From assembly GCA_019637265.1 (NCBI GenBank), contig JAHBVY010000005.1, positions 124,001-188,000 of the forward strand: DNA of 64,000 nt, written 5' to 3'. This document shows positions 36,207 to 45,967 of this stretch, in pieces; within the stretch, counting starts at the first letter, position 1; every line of letters begins with the position of its first letter. The translations under genes were made by a program, and so were the position numbers. The notes beneath the pieces were generated by a model. It did not search any database. It saw nothing but the letters and a program-made list of their open reading frames with translations, and was not told where the DNA came from. The stretch comes from Polyangiaceae bacterium. GTDB lineage: Bacteria > Myxococcota_A > Polyangia > Polyangiales > Polyangiaceae.

Positions 36207-36225
36207 GGCAACCATTTTGGTTGCC
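36207..36225. promoter_or_regulatory. Candidate operator of the antitoxin gene
   Basis: A perfect dyad GGCAACC-ATTTT-GGTTGCC lies immediately before the antitoxin ATG. Ribbon-helix-helix antitoxins autoregulate through such short palindromes. Binding is inferred. Confidence 0.65.
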
Positions 36226-36279
36226 TGGTGGTTCCTGGTCAACGGTGGGTGGGCGTAACCTTAGTGTCAACGATTCGGC

Positions 36280-36305
36280 GGGCGGCCACGGGGGGCCGCC
36301 CCTAC
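36280..36305 (-). repeat. REP-like palindrome, family B
   Basis: Arms GGGCGGCC and GGCCGCCC with GTAG at the outer edge on the minus strand. It matches 57482-57507 at all but a few positions. It lies between the antitoxin gene and the 3' end of the next minus-strand gene. Confidence 0.88.
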
Positions 36306-36322
36306 CTGCGCCAACGGGCGGC

Positions 36323-38203
36323 CTACTCCGCCGCGCTCGCCGCGCTGCTCAGAGCCGGGTGACTCGCTCCGCTGGGAGCAGCGCTCGATGGCGCTGCGTT
36401 CGATGCCGCACCGCTCGATGTGCGGCTCGACGGCGCGCCGCTCGGCGCTCCAGCGGCTCGCGGCGAATGTGCGCGGCGCTTCGGTCGAGCTTCGGCGCGC
36501 TCGGGGCGCGACAGCAGCGTGAGCAGGCGCTCCACCAGGGCCAGCGTCATCGCTCGGGTCGGTAGCTTGGGGCGCAGCACCGCGACTCGCTCGTCTTCAC
36601 CGCGGCCGCGGGTCCAGGTGATGCCGCGCGGCAACGCCAGGTAGGCGGGTGATTCGTCTTGTACTCTGACCATCACGCAGGGGGCGCCGCGACGGCCGGG
36701 GCCCGTCAGGTGGTACTCGACGCACACCTCGATGGCGTTCAGTCCGCGGATGGGGCGCCGCGGCAGCGCCGCCAGGCGCAGCTCGTCCGGCTCATTCGTA
36801 TCCCCGGGGAAACGTCCGAGCAGCTGTGCGTCGCACGCCGGGCGGCGCCGAGCGAGCCGCCGCACCAGGTAGTGAAACAGCCGCCGGGGGCGCAGGATGG
36901 GGTCCGGTGGGAGCTCGCTCGCGCGACCGGTGCAGAACAAGGGCAGGAGGCAGGCAGCGCCGAGCGCCGTCATCATCCCGAGGTAAGCCGAGCGCTGAAA
37001 GGCGTACACCGCGAGTGCACCAAAGCCGGTGAGCGACAACGCGAACAGGATGAAGCCGGGCCACGCGCCGGTGTCCAGGAAGCGCCCCGGCAGCGGCGCG
37101 GTGGACGCCGCGCGGAGCCCACTCGGCTCCACCACGCGCCACGTGCCAGGCCCGCGGATCGCCGGCCGAGTGAGCGGGCCGAGCTGCGCCGCCGCGAGCA
37201 TCGCGAGCACGAGCAGCACGCCGAACCCCGTGGGGTGATCGAGGCCCACGCCGACGCCGAGCGCCGACGCGAGCAGCGCCCCGCTGAGCGCGCTGCGCAG
37301 CGCGGTGGGCAGCGGCACCAGGCTCCGCGCGCGCGCCTCGCGCACCTGACAAGCGAGCGACACCCAATGCGCCTTGAGCGCGACCAGGCAGGCGTACACC
37401 AGCCCCGCCACGCCCGCGGCCACCAGCAACCACAGCGCGCCGTCCCGCTGCTCCTCGGAGCGCGGCGCTTCGGCGCGCGGCCCCGCGTCCGTCTTGAACG
37501 CGTCAAAGGCCGCCGGCGCGGTGAGCACCCGCCACACCACCGGCTCGCCCTTCGCGACATGGGGGCGCACCACCTCGAGCACGTCCACGTCCGCCTCGCG
37601 ACGCAGCTGGCTCAAGAACACCCCATCGAACTCTTCGCTCAGCCCCGCGCCGTCCGCTGGCTGCTCCGCGTCGGGCACCCGTGGCGGCACGTGCGCCTGC
37701 GGCAACCGGAACACCACCTTGGCCGAGTCGACGCCGCTGTCCAAGCGCGGCCCGACCCAGCTGAGCAGCACCGAGCCGCCGCGCGCAGCGAGCCGCTCCT
37801 GCGCGAGCAGGCTCGTGCGATACGAGAACCGCATCAGGTAGGTGCCGCGGCGCAGCCCGCGCTCGTGATCCACCTCGAGCTTGAGCGTCCCTTGGTCGTC
37901 CACCGCGAGCAGCAGCGGCAAGTCCACGCTGCCCGCCTGCGCGCTCCCGGTGGAGCTGACCGTCGCGTTCGGCAGCGGCTCGGCGTCTCGATCCACGCCG
38001 GGCACCGCGAAGCTCTTCAGCGGGCCGCCCCGGATCCGCAAGATCAGCTCGTGGGTGACCGTCGCCTGTCCATCACGCCCGACGTCCAGGGTGATGGTGT
38101 TCGAGCGCACCGACGTCTCCACCCAGGCGTGCGCCGGCGCGACCCAACCCCCCAAAAAAAGAGCGAGCGCGAGCGCTAGGCCATATCGAGCGAGGACGCC
38201 CAT
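36323..38203 (-). CDS. Large inner-membrane protein with exported N-terminal domain
   Basis: ATG 38203 gives 626 residues. A signal peptide (LALALALFLGGWVAPAHA) precedes a beta-rich domain of about 220 residues (VRSNTITLDVGRDGQATVTHEL). Several transmembrane segments lie between about 260 and 440. A cytoplasmic domain follows and the C-terminus is Ser/Ala-rich. The arrangement resembles DUF2207-type membrane proteins, but I cannot confirm a family. The T-tract and G-tract of its signal region (38147-38160) resemble the flank of the dispersed intergenic element. Confidence 0.7.
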   Translation of the reverse strand: MGVLARYGLALALALFLGGWVAPAHAWVETSVRSNTITLDVGRDGQATVTHELILRIRGGPLKSFAVPGVDRDAEPLPNATVSSTGSAQAGSVDLPLLLAVDDQGTLKLEVDHERGLRRGTYLMRFSYRTSLLAQERLAARGGSVLLSWVGPRLDSGVDSAKVVFRLPQAHVPPRVPDAEQPADGAGLSEEFDGVFLSQLRREADVDVLEVVRPHVAKGEPVVWRVLTAPAAFDAFKTDAGPRAEAPRSEEQRDGALWLLVAAGVAGLVYACLVALKAHWVSLACQVREARARSLVPLPTALRSALSGALLASALGVGVGLDHPTGFGVLLVLAMLAAAQLGPLTRPAIRGPGTWRVVEPSGLRAASTAPLPGRFLDTGAWPGFILFALSLTGFGALAVYAFQRSAYLGMMTALGAACLLPLFCTGRASELPPDPILRPRRLFHYLVRRLARRRPACDAQLLGRFPGDTNEPDELRLAALPRRPIRGLNAIEVCVEYHLTGPGRRGAPCVMVRVQDESPAYLALPRGITWTRGRGEDERVAVLRPKLPTRAMTLALVERLLTLLSRPERAEARPKRRAHSPRAAGAPSGAPSSRTSSGAASNAAPSSAAPSGASHPALSSAASAAE

Positions 38204-38367
38204 GGAGCTTCCTAGCCACGCATCGCCCCCCTGGGCCAAATACCCGGCGCCGCTCGAGATTCAGCGAGGGTGGGTTTGGGGGTTCGCCCCCACTTCCCGA
38301 CGCCGCTCGTCACCGCGTGCTGCCTCGTGTCGCTAGGTGACATGAGCTGCGCGGTGACTTGCCCCCA

Positions 38368-40212
38368 TCAAGGTGCGCCGAGGATCACGTTCGCCACCGC
38401 GGCGACGTCTTGCAGAAGCTCCTTCGAGCCGTGGAACTCGAACGCCCAAGTGGGCCCGGCGCCACCGCGAACGGTGGTGGTGTAGATCACCGGGAAGCTG
38501 CCTCGGTTCGGGAGCCGCTCGGGGCTGATGATGCCCTTGAGGTGCTTCCCCTGGCTGAGCGCTTGCTCCACGCTCATGAAGCCGCCGCCCACCACCGGGC
38601 GCCCGCGCAAGGACTCGAGGCCGGGGCGATCTTGCAAGCTCCCGCTGCCCCCCGCGACGGCCTGGCTCAGGTGCTTGGCGAGCGCGGCACCGTCCGCCGA
38701 GGCACCGGCCCAGGTGAGCTCACCATCCGGCGCCACCGCGATGTACACCGGTAGGGCGGGGAGCTGTCGAGCCTTGTACCCCTGGTCTCCGCTCCACTCC
38801 GGCCGGAGCGCCGTGTTCTCGAGCAAGGAGCCAGGCAGCACGAGCTCATACATCACCGTCCCGCGCGGCATGCCTGGCAGCGCCGCGCGCTTGCGCAGGG
38901 TGGGCACCGAGGCAGGCTCGTCTAGCTCGGCCAGCTGCTTCCGAACGGCAGGATCGCTGATGGCCTGCACCAAACTGTCAAGGTAGCTGACGGTTGCAGC
39001 GGGGCCCTCGCTCAAGCCGACCAGGTGCCAGCCAATGCTCGCGCGCAGCTCCTCATGCCGCTCCAGGCCCGTCTGGGGGGTGCCGGGCTTCACCAGCCCG
39101 CTGGCGTAGACGCTCGGCCCCTTGGGGGTCCAAATCTTCTCCACCAACGCGACCAGCTTCTTGCGCGGCGCCGCCGCCAGCTGCCGGTGCATCAGGTAGG
39201 TGTCGAGCAGCTCCACCAGCGGCTTCTGCAGCGTTTCGAGCGCCTTCGGGTCCCCCGCGATGCTGAACGAGCCCGACGTCGACTCCTTCGGCAGGTCCCA
39301 GAACATGGCGGGGGCCGCCGCGGCGCGCTCACCCGCGTTCGCGAACTGAGTCGCCGTCCAGGACTTCTTGCCCTTGAAGCCCAGCTCACCCGTGAGCTTG
39401 ATTGACTGATCGCTCCCGAGGTTACCCACCAGGCTGAAGGTGTTCAGATCGTCGAACAGCGCGAGCGCCTCATCGACGAGGCTGGTCGCGGTGTTCGCGA
39501 CGGCGTTGTCGAAGGGGGCAAAACCGGTGTTCAGCTCCTCGCGGATGAACGGCACCGCCATGCTCGCGTAGCTACGGAGGTTCGCGTAGCGCTGACGGAG
39601 CGGCTCCAACGTGATTTGGATGCGCACCGTGTCGCTGCCCAGGTTCTCACCCGGGAGCCACCGCGTGGCGTAGTCCACCATGCGCATCGCGCTCTTCAGA
39701 TCCTTCGAGCACACCATGCGCGCGCGGCTCGGGCCGATGGACCGCGCCGCCACGCAATCATCACCGATCGGCACGACGCCGCTCGAGCGCCCTCGGCGTG
39801 GGGCCTTCTCGAGGAAGGGCTCGATCGAGGTGAGCCCAATGCTCACGAAGCCCTCGAACTTGGGCTCCCGCGTGGCGGGACCATCCTGGAGCCGCCCCAT
39901 CGCCTCGATGGGCGCGTCGAAGTCCATCAGCTGACCGAAGCCGGGCGCCTCCGCCTCCAGCTTCGCCCGCAAATCCCCCAGCCCGAGCTGCTGCCCCGCC
40001 TCGATCAGCTTCCCGGGGCTCGCGATGCGGCCCACCATCACCACATCCTTCGGAGCACTGACCTCCGTGAGCGGCGCCGCGCTCTGTGAGCCGCCCTCAC
40101 CTTCGACCTGAACCGCGTCGTCACCCCCCGTCGCCGCAGGTGGCGTGGACCCACCGCACGCGCTCACCGCCCCAACCGCCAACAGCACCCCGTAGTAGCC
40201 AATCCGTCGCAT
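38368..40212 (-). CDS. Lipoprotein of unknown function, DUF3352-like layout
   Basis: ATG 40212 gives 614 residues with lipobox VSAC. The long mature part (VVMVGRIASPGKLIEAGQQLG, LTGELGFKGKKSWTATQFAN) looks like a periplasmic alpha/beta protein repeated twice in outline. It resembles DUF3352-type proteins only in general layout. It has no recognised active site. The gene lies between two other minus-strand genes. Confidence 0.7.
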   Translation of the reverse strand: MRRIGYYGVLLAVGAVSACGGSTPPAATGGDDAVQVEGEGGSQSAAPLTEVSAPKDVVMVGRIASPGKLIEAGQQLGLGDLRAKLEAEAPGFGQLMDFDAPIEAMGRLQDGPATREPKFEGFVSIGLTSIEPFLEKAPRRGRSSGVVPIGDDCVAARSIGPSRARMVCSKDLKSAMRMVDYATRWLPGENLGSDTVRIQITLEPLRQRYANLRSYASMAVPFIREELNTGFAPFDNAVANTATSLVDEALALFDDLNTFSLVGNLGSDQSIKLTGELGFKGKKSWTATQFANAGERAAAAPAMFWDLPKESTSGSFSIAGDPKALETLQKPLVELLDTYLMHRQLAAAPRKKLVALVEKIWTPKGPSVYASGLVKPGTPQTGLERHEELRASIGWHLVGLSEGPAATVSYLDSLVQAISDPAVRKQLAELDEPASVPTLRKRAALPGMPRGTVMYELVLPGSLLENTALRPEWSGDQGYKARQLPALPVYIAVAPDGELTWAGASADGAALAKHLSQAVAGGSGSLQDRPGLESLRGRPVVGGGFMSVEQALSQGKHLKGIISPERLPNRGSFPVIYTTTVRGGAGPTWAFEFHGSKELLQDVAAVANVILGAP

Positions 40213-40428
40213 GGCCGCGACCATACTTTCCCGCTCCGTGGCGCGCTACCCTGCCTTCGCGTCTCAGCGGCAAAAGCGCGGGCGACGCGAGCAGCGCCGC
40301 CACCCTTCTTCCCCAAGGCGCGGCCAAGTGGCCGATGTAGCCACGCTCGGCTCACGTGAGGCGACGTCGCCCCTCGAGCTTGCCCCTCCGCTGCGCCCGC
40401 GCCGCGGCGACGAGCGGCGCCCCATGAG

Positions 40429-41670
40429 TCAGCCGAGGCTCATCAGGCCGCGCTCCACGTCATCCCCCAACGCCAGCGCGCGCGTGGTGTGGAGCAAGCT
40501 GGCGCTGGCGACGCGCAAGAGGTTCGCGCGGCCCCACGGCTTGCCACCGAAGTGCCGCATCCCCACTTGAAGGAAGTCAGGGTAACGAAGCACGAAGCGC
40601 TCGATGGTGTCGCGCCAGCGGCCGTAGAAGAGCTCCACGCCCAGGGACCGCACCCTGAGGTCGCGCCCCACGCTCGAGCCGCGCACCGCCCTGGGCCAGT
40701 CTTCGAACCGCAGGTCGTCACTCGAGACCGAGCCCGTCAGCCGCGCTGCCAGATAACTCGCGGCGGTGTGGCCGTACTGGATCGCCTGCGCGATCCCTTC
40801 GCCGCTGATCGGGTCGATGCCGGCCGCCTCACCCACCAAGAGCACCTGCGGCGCGCTCATCGGCACGTGGGCCTCGAAGCCGCGCTCGGCGTAGCGCTTC
40901 TGACGGCAGCGCGAGAGGTCCAAGCCGCGCGCGGCGAGCTCCTCCGCGAGCACCGCCTGGATGTCCGCCTCCCCCGCCTGGGCAGCGCCCTTCAGCAGGT
41001 ACACCCCGCGGCACATCAGCTCGCGCCCCTCGACGAGGGTCGGGAAATCCCAGTAGTAGCCGGGGAGCTCGCGCCGCGTGACGTCGAACAGGATGGTGTC
41101 GCGCGGCAAGTCGGATGAGACAGGCTCCGTGTCTACCTCCAGCGCCTGAGCGCGGTAGCGCGTGGCCGAGAGGCCCAGGCTGCGCCGCACCAGGCTCCCC
41201 ACCCCGTCAGCCCCAATGACCACTCGCGCCGAGAGCTCACCCCGCGGCGTGCTCAGCATCACGCGCCCCGCGCGCCGCCACAGCCGCGTGAGCGGCGCAC
41301 CCTCCAGCAGCTCCACGCCGCGCGCCATCACCTGCCGCGCGAGCTCATGATCGAACTCCTTGCGGCGCACCACGCGGCCGATCTCCGGCTCGCGCCCCAC
41401 GCGCTCCCCGTGCTGGCAACGAAACGCGATCGAGCTCAGCTGCACGCTCGGCACGTCCACCGTGACGCCCGCCGACTCGAGCAGCTTGTCCGCCCGCGCG
41501 CCGATGCCCCCGGCGCAGAATTTCTCACGTGGATACTTCGCGCGCTCGAGCACCACCACGCGATCCGTGAGGTCGGGGCGCAGCGCCGTCAAAAACAGCG
41601 CGCTCGCGAGGCCCGCTGGCCCGCCACCCACGATCACCACCTCGTACTCGGTCACGGCGGCGCCGGGCAT
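40429..41670 (-). CDS. FAD-dependent oxidoreductase, geranylgeranyl reductase-like
   Basis: The 413-residue protein has the FAD-binding motif VVIVGGGPAGLASALFLTA at the N-terminus, the KFCAGGIG segment at about 50, GADGVGSLVRRSLGL in the middle and GEAAGIDPISGEGIAQAI as the second FAD motif. These match the geranylgeranyl-reductase family, which saturates isoprenoid chains. The substrate could be a menaquinone, a lipid or a carotenoid. It lies downstream of dnaK on the same strand, separated by stem-loops. Confidence 0.87.
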   Translation of the reverse strand: MPGAAVTEYEVVIVGGGPAGLASALFLTALRPDLTDRVVVLERAKYPREKFCAGGIGARADKLLESAGVTVDVPSVQLSSIAFRCQHGERVGREPEIGRVVRRKEFDHELARQVMARGVELLEGAPLTRLWRRAGRVMLSTPRGELSARVVIGADGVGSLVRRSLGLSATRYRAQALEVDTEPVSSDLPRDTILFDVTRRELPGYYWDFPTLVEGRELMCRGVYLLKGAAQAGEADIQAVLAEELAARGLDLSRCRQKRYAERGFEAHVPMSAPQVLLVGEAAGIDPISGEGIAQAIQYGHTAASYLAARLTGSVSSDDLRFEDWPRAVRGSSVGRDLRVRSLGVELFYGRWRDTIERFVLRYPDFLQVGMRHFGGKPWGRANLLRVASASLLHTTRALALGDDVERGLMSLG

Positions 41671-41738
41671 AGCATCCTCGTCACGCACCACAAAACGCGG
41701 CGCGCGGCGCCTGAACCAGACGCCGCGCGCGGCTCACC

Positions 41739-41770
41739 AGGACGACAAACGGTTCACCGTTTGTCGTCCT
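41739..41770. other. Perfect 14-bp stem-loop
   Basis: AGGACGACAAACGG and CCGTTTGTCGTCCT flank a TTCA loop. It lies downstream of dnaK. No T-run follows on either strand, so it is a stem-loop of unknown role. Confidence 0.85.
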
Positions 41771-41816
41771 CAAATCAGCAACTAGAGGGGCGTGAAGGGA
41801 AGCAGCGCCGAGCAGA

Positions 41817-41867
41817 GGACCAGGGAAACCGAGCCCTCGCCCCGCATGGGGGCGGTTTTCCCGGTCC
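41817..41867. other. Second stem-loop after dnaK
   Basis: Arms GGACCAGGGAAACCG and CGGTTTTCCCGGTCC pair with small mismatches, with an inner CCCC/GGGG stem. It sits 30 bp after the dnaK stop on the minus strand. It could protect the dnaK mRNA 3' end or act with another factor in termination. Confidence 0.6.
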
Positions 41868-41896
41868 GTCTGGCGGCAAACTGATCGACGCTCTGC

Positions 41897-43798
41897 TCAG
41901 TTCGTCTCTTCGAACTCGGCGTCGATGACGTCGCCCTTGCTCTTCTTCGCGCCGGTGGACGCGCCGTTAGTCGCTGAGGCATCCGGCGCCGCGCCGCCGC
42001 CCGCGCCCTCGTAGAGCTTGGAGGCCAGCTCGTGCGCCACCTGCTGCAGCTCCGTCAGCACCTCCTGCACCTTGGCGTCGTCCTGACGCTCGAGCGCGTC
42101 GCGCCCATCGCGGATCAGACCCTCGAGCTTGGAGGTGTCGAAGCCCTCGAGCTTGTCCTTGTTGTCCGCCAGCTGCTTCTCGAGGTTGTAAATGGTGCTG
42201 TCCAGTTGGTTCCGGCGCTCCACCTGCTCGCGGCGCTCTTTGTCCTCCGCCTCGTGCTTGGCGGCGTCGTCCACCATGCGGCTGATCTCGTTGTCGTTCA
42301 GGCCGCTGTTCGCCTCGATGGTGATGCGCTGGTCCTTGCCCGTCGCGAGATCCTTCGCGCCGACGCTCAGGATGCCGTTGGCGTCGATGTCGAAGGTCAC
42401 CTCGATCTTCGGGGTGCCGCGCGCCGCCGCCGGGATGCCATCCAGGTGGAACTTGCCGAGGGTGCGGTTCTGCGCCGCCTGGGCGCGCTCACCCTGGAGC
42501 ACGTGGATCTCCACGGAGGGCTGGTTGTCCGCGGCGGTGGAGTAGATCTCCTTTTTCTGCGTGGGAATGGTGGTGTTGCGCGGGATCATCACCGTCATCA
42601 CGCCGCCCAGCGTCTCCACGCCGAGGCTCAGCGGGGTGACGTCCAGCAGCACCACGTCTTGCACCTCACCGCCGAGCACGCCGCCCTGCACCGCGGCGCC
42701 GATGGCCACCACCTCGTCCGGGTTGACGCCCTTGTGCGGCTCCTTCCCGAAGAACTTGGTCACCAGCTCCTGCACCAGCGGGATGCGCGTGGAGCCACCC
42801 ACCAGCACCACCTCGTCGATGTCGCTGGCCTGCTTCTTCGCGTCCGCGAGGGCGCGCTTCACCGGCTCCATCGTCCGCTCGATCAGCGGGCGGATCATCT
42901 GCTCCAGCTTGGCGCGCGTGAGCGTCTTCTGGAGGTGCTTCGGGCCGGAGGCATCCGCCGTGAGGAACGGCAGGTTGATGGTCGTCTCCTGCTTGCTGGA
43001 GAGCTCAATCTTGGCCTGCTCCGCGGCGTCCTTCAGCCGCTGGATCACCATCTTGTCGCGCTTCACGTCGATGCCGGTGTCCTTGAGGAACTCGGCCACC
43101 AGCCAGTCCATCACCGCCTCGTCGACGTCATCACCGCCGAGGTGCGTGTCACCGCCGGTCGCGATCACCTGCACCACGTTGTCCCCCACCTCGAGGATGG
43201 AGAGGTCGAAGGTGCCGCCGCCGAAGTCGTACACGGCGATCACCTCGTCCTTCTTGGAGTCCAGGCCGTAAGCCAGCGCCGCCGCGGTGGGCTCGTTGAT
43301 GATGCGCCGCACCTCGAGCCCGGCGATCTTCCCGGCGTCCTTCGTGGCCTGACGCTGGGCGTCGTTGAAGTACGCGGGGACGGTGATCACCGCCTCCGTC
43401 ACCGGCTGGCCCAGGTAGGCCTCCGCCGCTTGCTTCAGCTTGGAGAGCACCTTGGCGCTGATCTCCGGCGCCGCGAGCTGCTTGCCGCGCACCTCGATGC
43501 GCGCGTCATCGTTCGGCCCCTTGACGACCTTGTAGGGCACCCGGGGGATGTCCTCCTTCACCTCGTCCAGGCGGCGCCCGATGAAGCGCTTCACCGAGTA
43601 GACCGTGTTCTCCGGGTTGGTCACCGCCTGCCGCTTGGCGATGGTGCCCACCAGGACCTCACCCTTGTCATCCCAAGCCACCACCGAAGGCGTGAGGCGC
43701 GAGCCCTCCTCGTTCACGATGACCTTGGGCTCCTTGCCCTCCATCACCGAGACGACGCTGTTGGTGGTCCCGAGGTCGATTCCAATGATCTTGCCCAT
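41897..43798 (-). CDS. dnaK: Chaperone protein DnaK (Hsp70)
   Basis: The 633-residue protein starts at ATG 43798 with an AGGAGAG ribosome-binding site. It has the ATPase signatures [33 protein letters not shown] and [14 protein letters not shown], and the linker [14 protein letters not shown] before the substrate-binding domain. The C-terminal tail is Gly/Ala-rich and ends DAEFEETN, as in other DnaK. It folds proteins with DnaJ and GrpE, which are not in the window. No CIRCE element is seen upstream. Confidence 0.98.
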   Translation of the reverse strand: MGKIIGIDLGTTNSVVSVMEGKEPKVIVNEEGSRLTPSVVAWDDKGEVLVGTIAKRQAVTNPENTVYSVKRFIGRRLDEVKEDIPRVPYKVVKGPNDDARIEVRGKQLAAPEISAKVLSKLKQAAEAYLGQPVTEAVITVPAYFNDAQRQATKDAGKIAGLEVRRIINEPTAAALAYGLDSKKDEVIAVYDFGGGTFDLSILEVGDNVVQVIATGGDTHLGGDDVDEAVMDWLVAEFLKDTGIDVKRDKMVIQRLKDAAEQAKIELSSKQETTINLPFLTADASGPKHLQKTLTRAKLEQMIRPLIERTMEPVKRALADAKKQASDIDEVVLVGGSTRIPLVQELVTKFFGKEPHKGVNPDEVVAIGAAVQGGVLGGEVQDVVLLDVTPLSLGVETLGGVMTVMIPRNTTIPTQKKEIYSTAADNQPSVEIHVLQGERAQAAQNRTLGKFHLDGIPAAARGTPKIEVTFDIDANGILSVGAKDLATGKDQRITIEANSGLNDNEISRMVDDAAKHEAEDKERREQVERRNQLDSTIYNLEKQLADNKDKLEGFDTSKLEGLIRDGRDALERQDDAKVQEVLTELQQVAHELASKLYEGAGGGAAPDASATNGASTGAKKSKGDVIDAEFEETN

Positions 43799-44099
43799 CA
43801 CTCTCTCCTGAGCTCGCGCTGCGCGCGAAGTTGATTGATCGCCCCGTGGCGGAGTCAGCTCCAGCCAGGCCACGCGCCGAGCGCGCTTCCTAGTCGCCGG
43901 GGCGCACCTTGGAAACCGGAATCGCTGTAACCCGCAGGATCCGGCTGAGGCGCCGTACAGGGCCCGCAAGCTAACCACCCGGATCCACGGGTCAACTGCA
44001 AGCGCCGCTCTTCAGTCCAACGCGATGAGCGAGGCGCCCACCGTTTTCCGTTGACACCCAGGCCGCGGCGACTACCCTCCCGGTCCCTGTCGATGTGAC
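43799..44099. other. 301-bp gap between dnaK and tRNA-Ala
   Basis: This divergent control region holds the tRNA promoter (44051-44078) and no clear heat-shock promoter or CIRCE inverted repeat for dnaK. No gene is supported. Confidence 0.6.
44051..44078 (+). promoter_or_regulatory. Promoter of tRNA-Ala
   Basis: TTGACA (44051-44056) is followed after 16 bp by TACCCT (44073-44078), 22 bp before the tRNA 5' end. The -35 hexamer is perfect and the placement fits a strong stable-RNA promoter. Confidence 0.7.
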
Positions 44100-44172
<73 letters not shown>

Positions 44173-44193
44173 CCGGGCACCCTGCCCGAGGGC

Positions 44194-44233
44194 CACACAG
44201 GCCAGGTCAGCCGACCTGGCCTCGTGTGTTTTT
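44194..44233 (+). terminator. Intrinsic terminator after tRNA-Ala
   Basis: A stem of CACAC, AGGCCAGGTC with loop AGCC, then GACCTGGCCT, C and GTGTG is followed by TTTTT. The inner 10-bp stem is perfect. It ends the tRNA transcript. Confidence 0.95.
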
Positions 44234-44254
44234 GGTCAGATGGGCGCAGGACCT

Positions 44255-44279
44255 GTAGGGGCGGGTTTCAAACCCGCCC
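44255..44279 (+). repeat. REP-like palindrome, family A
   Basis: GTAG then 10-bp arms GGGCGGGTTT and AAACCCGCCC around one C, the same element as 19601-19625. It is intergenic, next to the 3' end of the protease gene. Confidence 0.95.
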
Positions 44280-44292
44280 AGCCTGAAGGCGC

Positions 44293-45564
44293 TCAGCGCT
44301 TCGCCGCGCGGCGGCGGCGCAACCACAGCCCCAAGCCCACCAGGCCCACGGCCCACGGCACGGGCTTGCTGGTGTCTGGCTCACTCAGCCCCTGGCTGAC
44401 GCCGAGCCCGCGCGACACGCTGCAACCCGAGCTGCTCTCGGTGGCGCCGGCCCCTGATCCGACGTGCGAGTCAGGGAAGCAGTAGTCGGACGCGCACTTG
44501 AATCCGTCGCCGCACTGGGCGTCCTCCGTGCAAGCAGCGCTGCACACGAGCGGCGTGGTGCTGCTCAAGTTCGCGCACACACCGCTCTCACAATCGCCGG
44601 AGCCGGTGCACAAGTCCCCCTGCACACCCAGCGCGGGTGCCTCCGTGCCGCCGCTGCCCCCGACGCCCGCGGTCCCACCCGCGCCGCCGCTGCCGCCCGC
44701 GCCGCCTGCGCCACCCGTCCCGTTACCTGGATCCGTGATCCCCGTGGTGACCCAGCTCGCGGGCTCGTAGCCCCCCTTCTGGGCGGCGTCGAGCGCGACC
44801 TCGCGGATCCAATCGCTCCAATAGGCGACCGCGCCATAGATCGGCGTCGAGCAGTTGGGCCCGCCGCGCGACACCACGCCGATCACGCGGCCTTGCTCGT
44901 CCAGCGCCGGGCCTCCCGAATCACCGCTGCACACGCCGGTTTCCCCCTGCCACTCGCTCTGGGTGCTGCCAAAGCCACACGAGCCCTGGTCACAACGCGC
45001 GGTGAGCGGCGTGCGCATGCGCCGGCTGCCACCGCCGCCGCGGTCACTGGTGTTGCCGAAGCCGACCGCCGTGTACACCTCACCGCGGCGCACCATCCGA
45101 TCGATGCGCGGCACGTAGGGCTCGGTGATGTGCGACGGCACGTTGTCAGCCAAGCGAACCATCGCGACGTCGAAGCCGCAGGTGTCGTTGCCCTCCTCAG
45201 GCACGAACACCTCCGCGCCGCGGAAGTAGTCCGCGTTCTGGGAGATGCTGTCCTCATACGTCGCGTACAGCTGGGACGGGTTGTAGGTGGCGCCGAACGG
45301 CGACTGCCCGCAGATCACGTACTCCCCGCTGATGCGCGCCACGCAGTGCTGCGCGGTGAGCACCAGGTTCGGGGCGATCAGCGTCCCCGTGCACATCCCC
45401 AGGCCTCCAGAGAGCGACACCAGCCCCATCACCGACTTGTGCTCACTGTCCGCCACCCCACCCGCGATGGGCGCCATCTGAGAGGCCAGCACCACCGGCT
45501 CCTCCGCCGGGGTGGAGCAGGCAGCCAACGGAAACAACAAGGTCAAGAGGCGAAGCGCGCGCAT
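44293..45564 (-). CDS. Trypsin-like serine protease with MYXO-CTERM-like tail
   Basis: The 423-residue protein has lipobox LAAC at the N-terminus, then a propeptide ending at IAGGVA. The S1 triad is intact: H in VLTAQHC, D in FDVAMVRL and S in CSGDSGGPA. Residues about 285-310 are a GGAGG linker, followed by a Cys-rich segment with CTGSGDCESGVC and CTEDAQCGDGFKC. The C-terminus has a Gly-Cys, a hydrophobic helix and an Arg-rich end (WLRRRRAAKR), matching the MYXO-CTERM sorting signal. It should be a surface- or outside-acting protease. Confidence 0.92.
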   Translation of the reverse strand: MRALRLLTLLFPLAACSTPAEEPVVLASQMAPIAGGVADSEHKSVMGLVSLSGGLGMCTGTLIAPNLVLTAQHCVARISGEYVICGQSPFGATYNPSQLYATYEDSISQNADYFRGAEVFVPEEGNDTCGFDVAMVRLADNVPSHITEPYVPRIDRMVRRGEVYTAVGFGNTSDRGGGGSRRMRTPLTARCDQGSCGFGSTQSEWQGETGVCSGDSGGPALDEQGRVIGVVSRGGPNCSTPIYGAVAYWSDWIREVALDAAQKGGYEPASWVTTGITDPGNGTGGAGGAGGSGGAGGTAGVGGSGGTEAPALGVQGDLCTGSGDCESGVCANLSSTTPLVCSAACTEDAQCGDGFKCASDYCFPDSHVGSGAGATESSSGCSVSRGLGVSQGLSEPDTSKPVPWAVGLVGLGLWLRRRRAAKR

Positions 45565-45967
45565 GAAACCTACCTATCGGGAGCCAATGGGGAGCCGAAG
45601 CGAGCGAGGCCGCGCTCCAAGCCCGGGAAATCTACGGCGGTAGGCCCCCCCGTTCCAGCGCTTGGATCATTCCCACCCAGCTGGAGCGGCGATCTTGGGT
45701 GCTCATGTTTCACCCTGTCTCAACCAAAGCGCTCAGAGTCACGGAAAGCCCTGAAAATGACGCGCGGCGGCGCGAACGAGCCTCCGACGGCGCGCTAGCA
45801 GACCAGCTGGGCTACCGTGTGGCGCGCTCGAGCTCAGAGAGCAGCCGAGTGAGCTCGCGCTCGATGGGTGTCACTGTTCGGTGCGCGAGAGCTACCGAGC
45901 GATGCCCCGCGGAGCAGAACTGTCCAACCCCCCTAAACCTGCCGCCGATTTCAGCCCGCTACCCGTC
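45565..45967. other. 403-bp divergent intergenic stretch
   Basis: It lies between the protease gene and the SRPBCC gene. No gene is seen. Near 45922 it holds GTCCAACCCCCCTAAACC, a partial, minus-strand relative of the dispersed element copy 5. No strong promoter boxes were found by eye. Confidence 0.6.

Noticed and set aside
36659..38179. 506-codon plus-strand frame opposite the membrane protein
   Set aside because: No signal, no motif and an Arg/His/Gln-rich composition; the minus frame has a signal peptide and helices.
41739..41770. Intrinsic terminator of dnaK
   Set aside because: The stem is perfect, but no T-run follows on the minus strand.
42032..43834. 600-codon plus-strand frame opposite dnaK
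   Set aside because: It is antisense to dnaK and has no domain; the His/Leu/Arg-rich composition is a GC-skew artefact.
43799..44050. Heat-shock promoter or CIRCE upstream of dnaK
   Set aside because: No TTAGCACTC-type inverted repeat or clear sigma32-like boxes could be seen.
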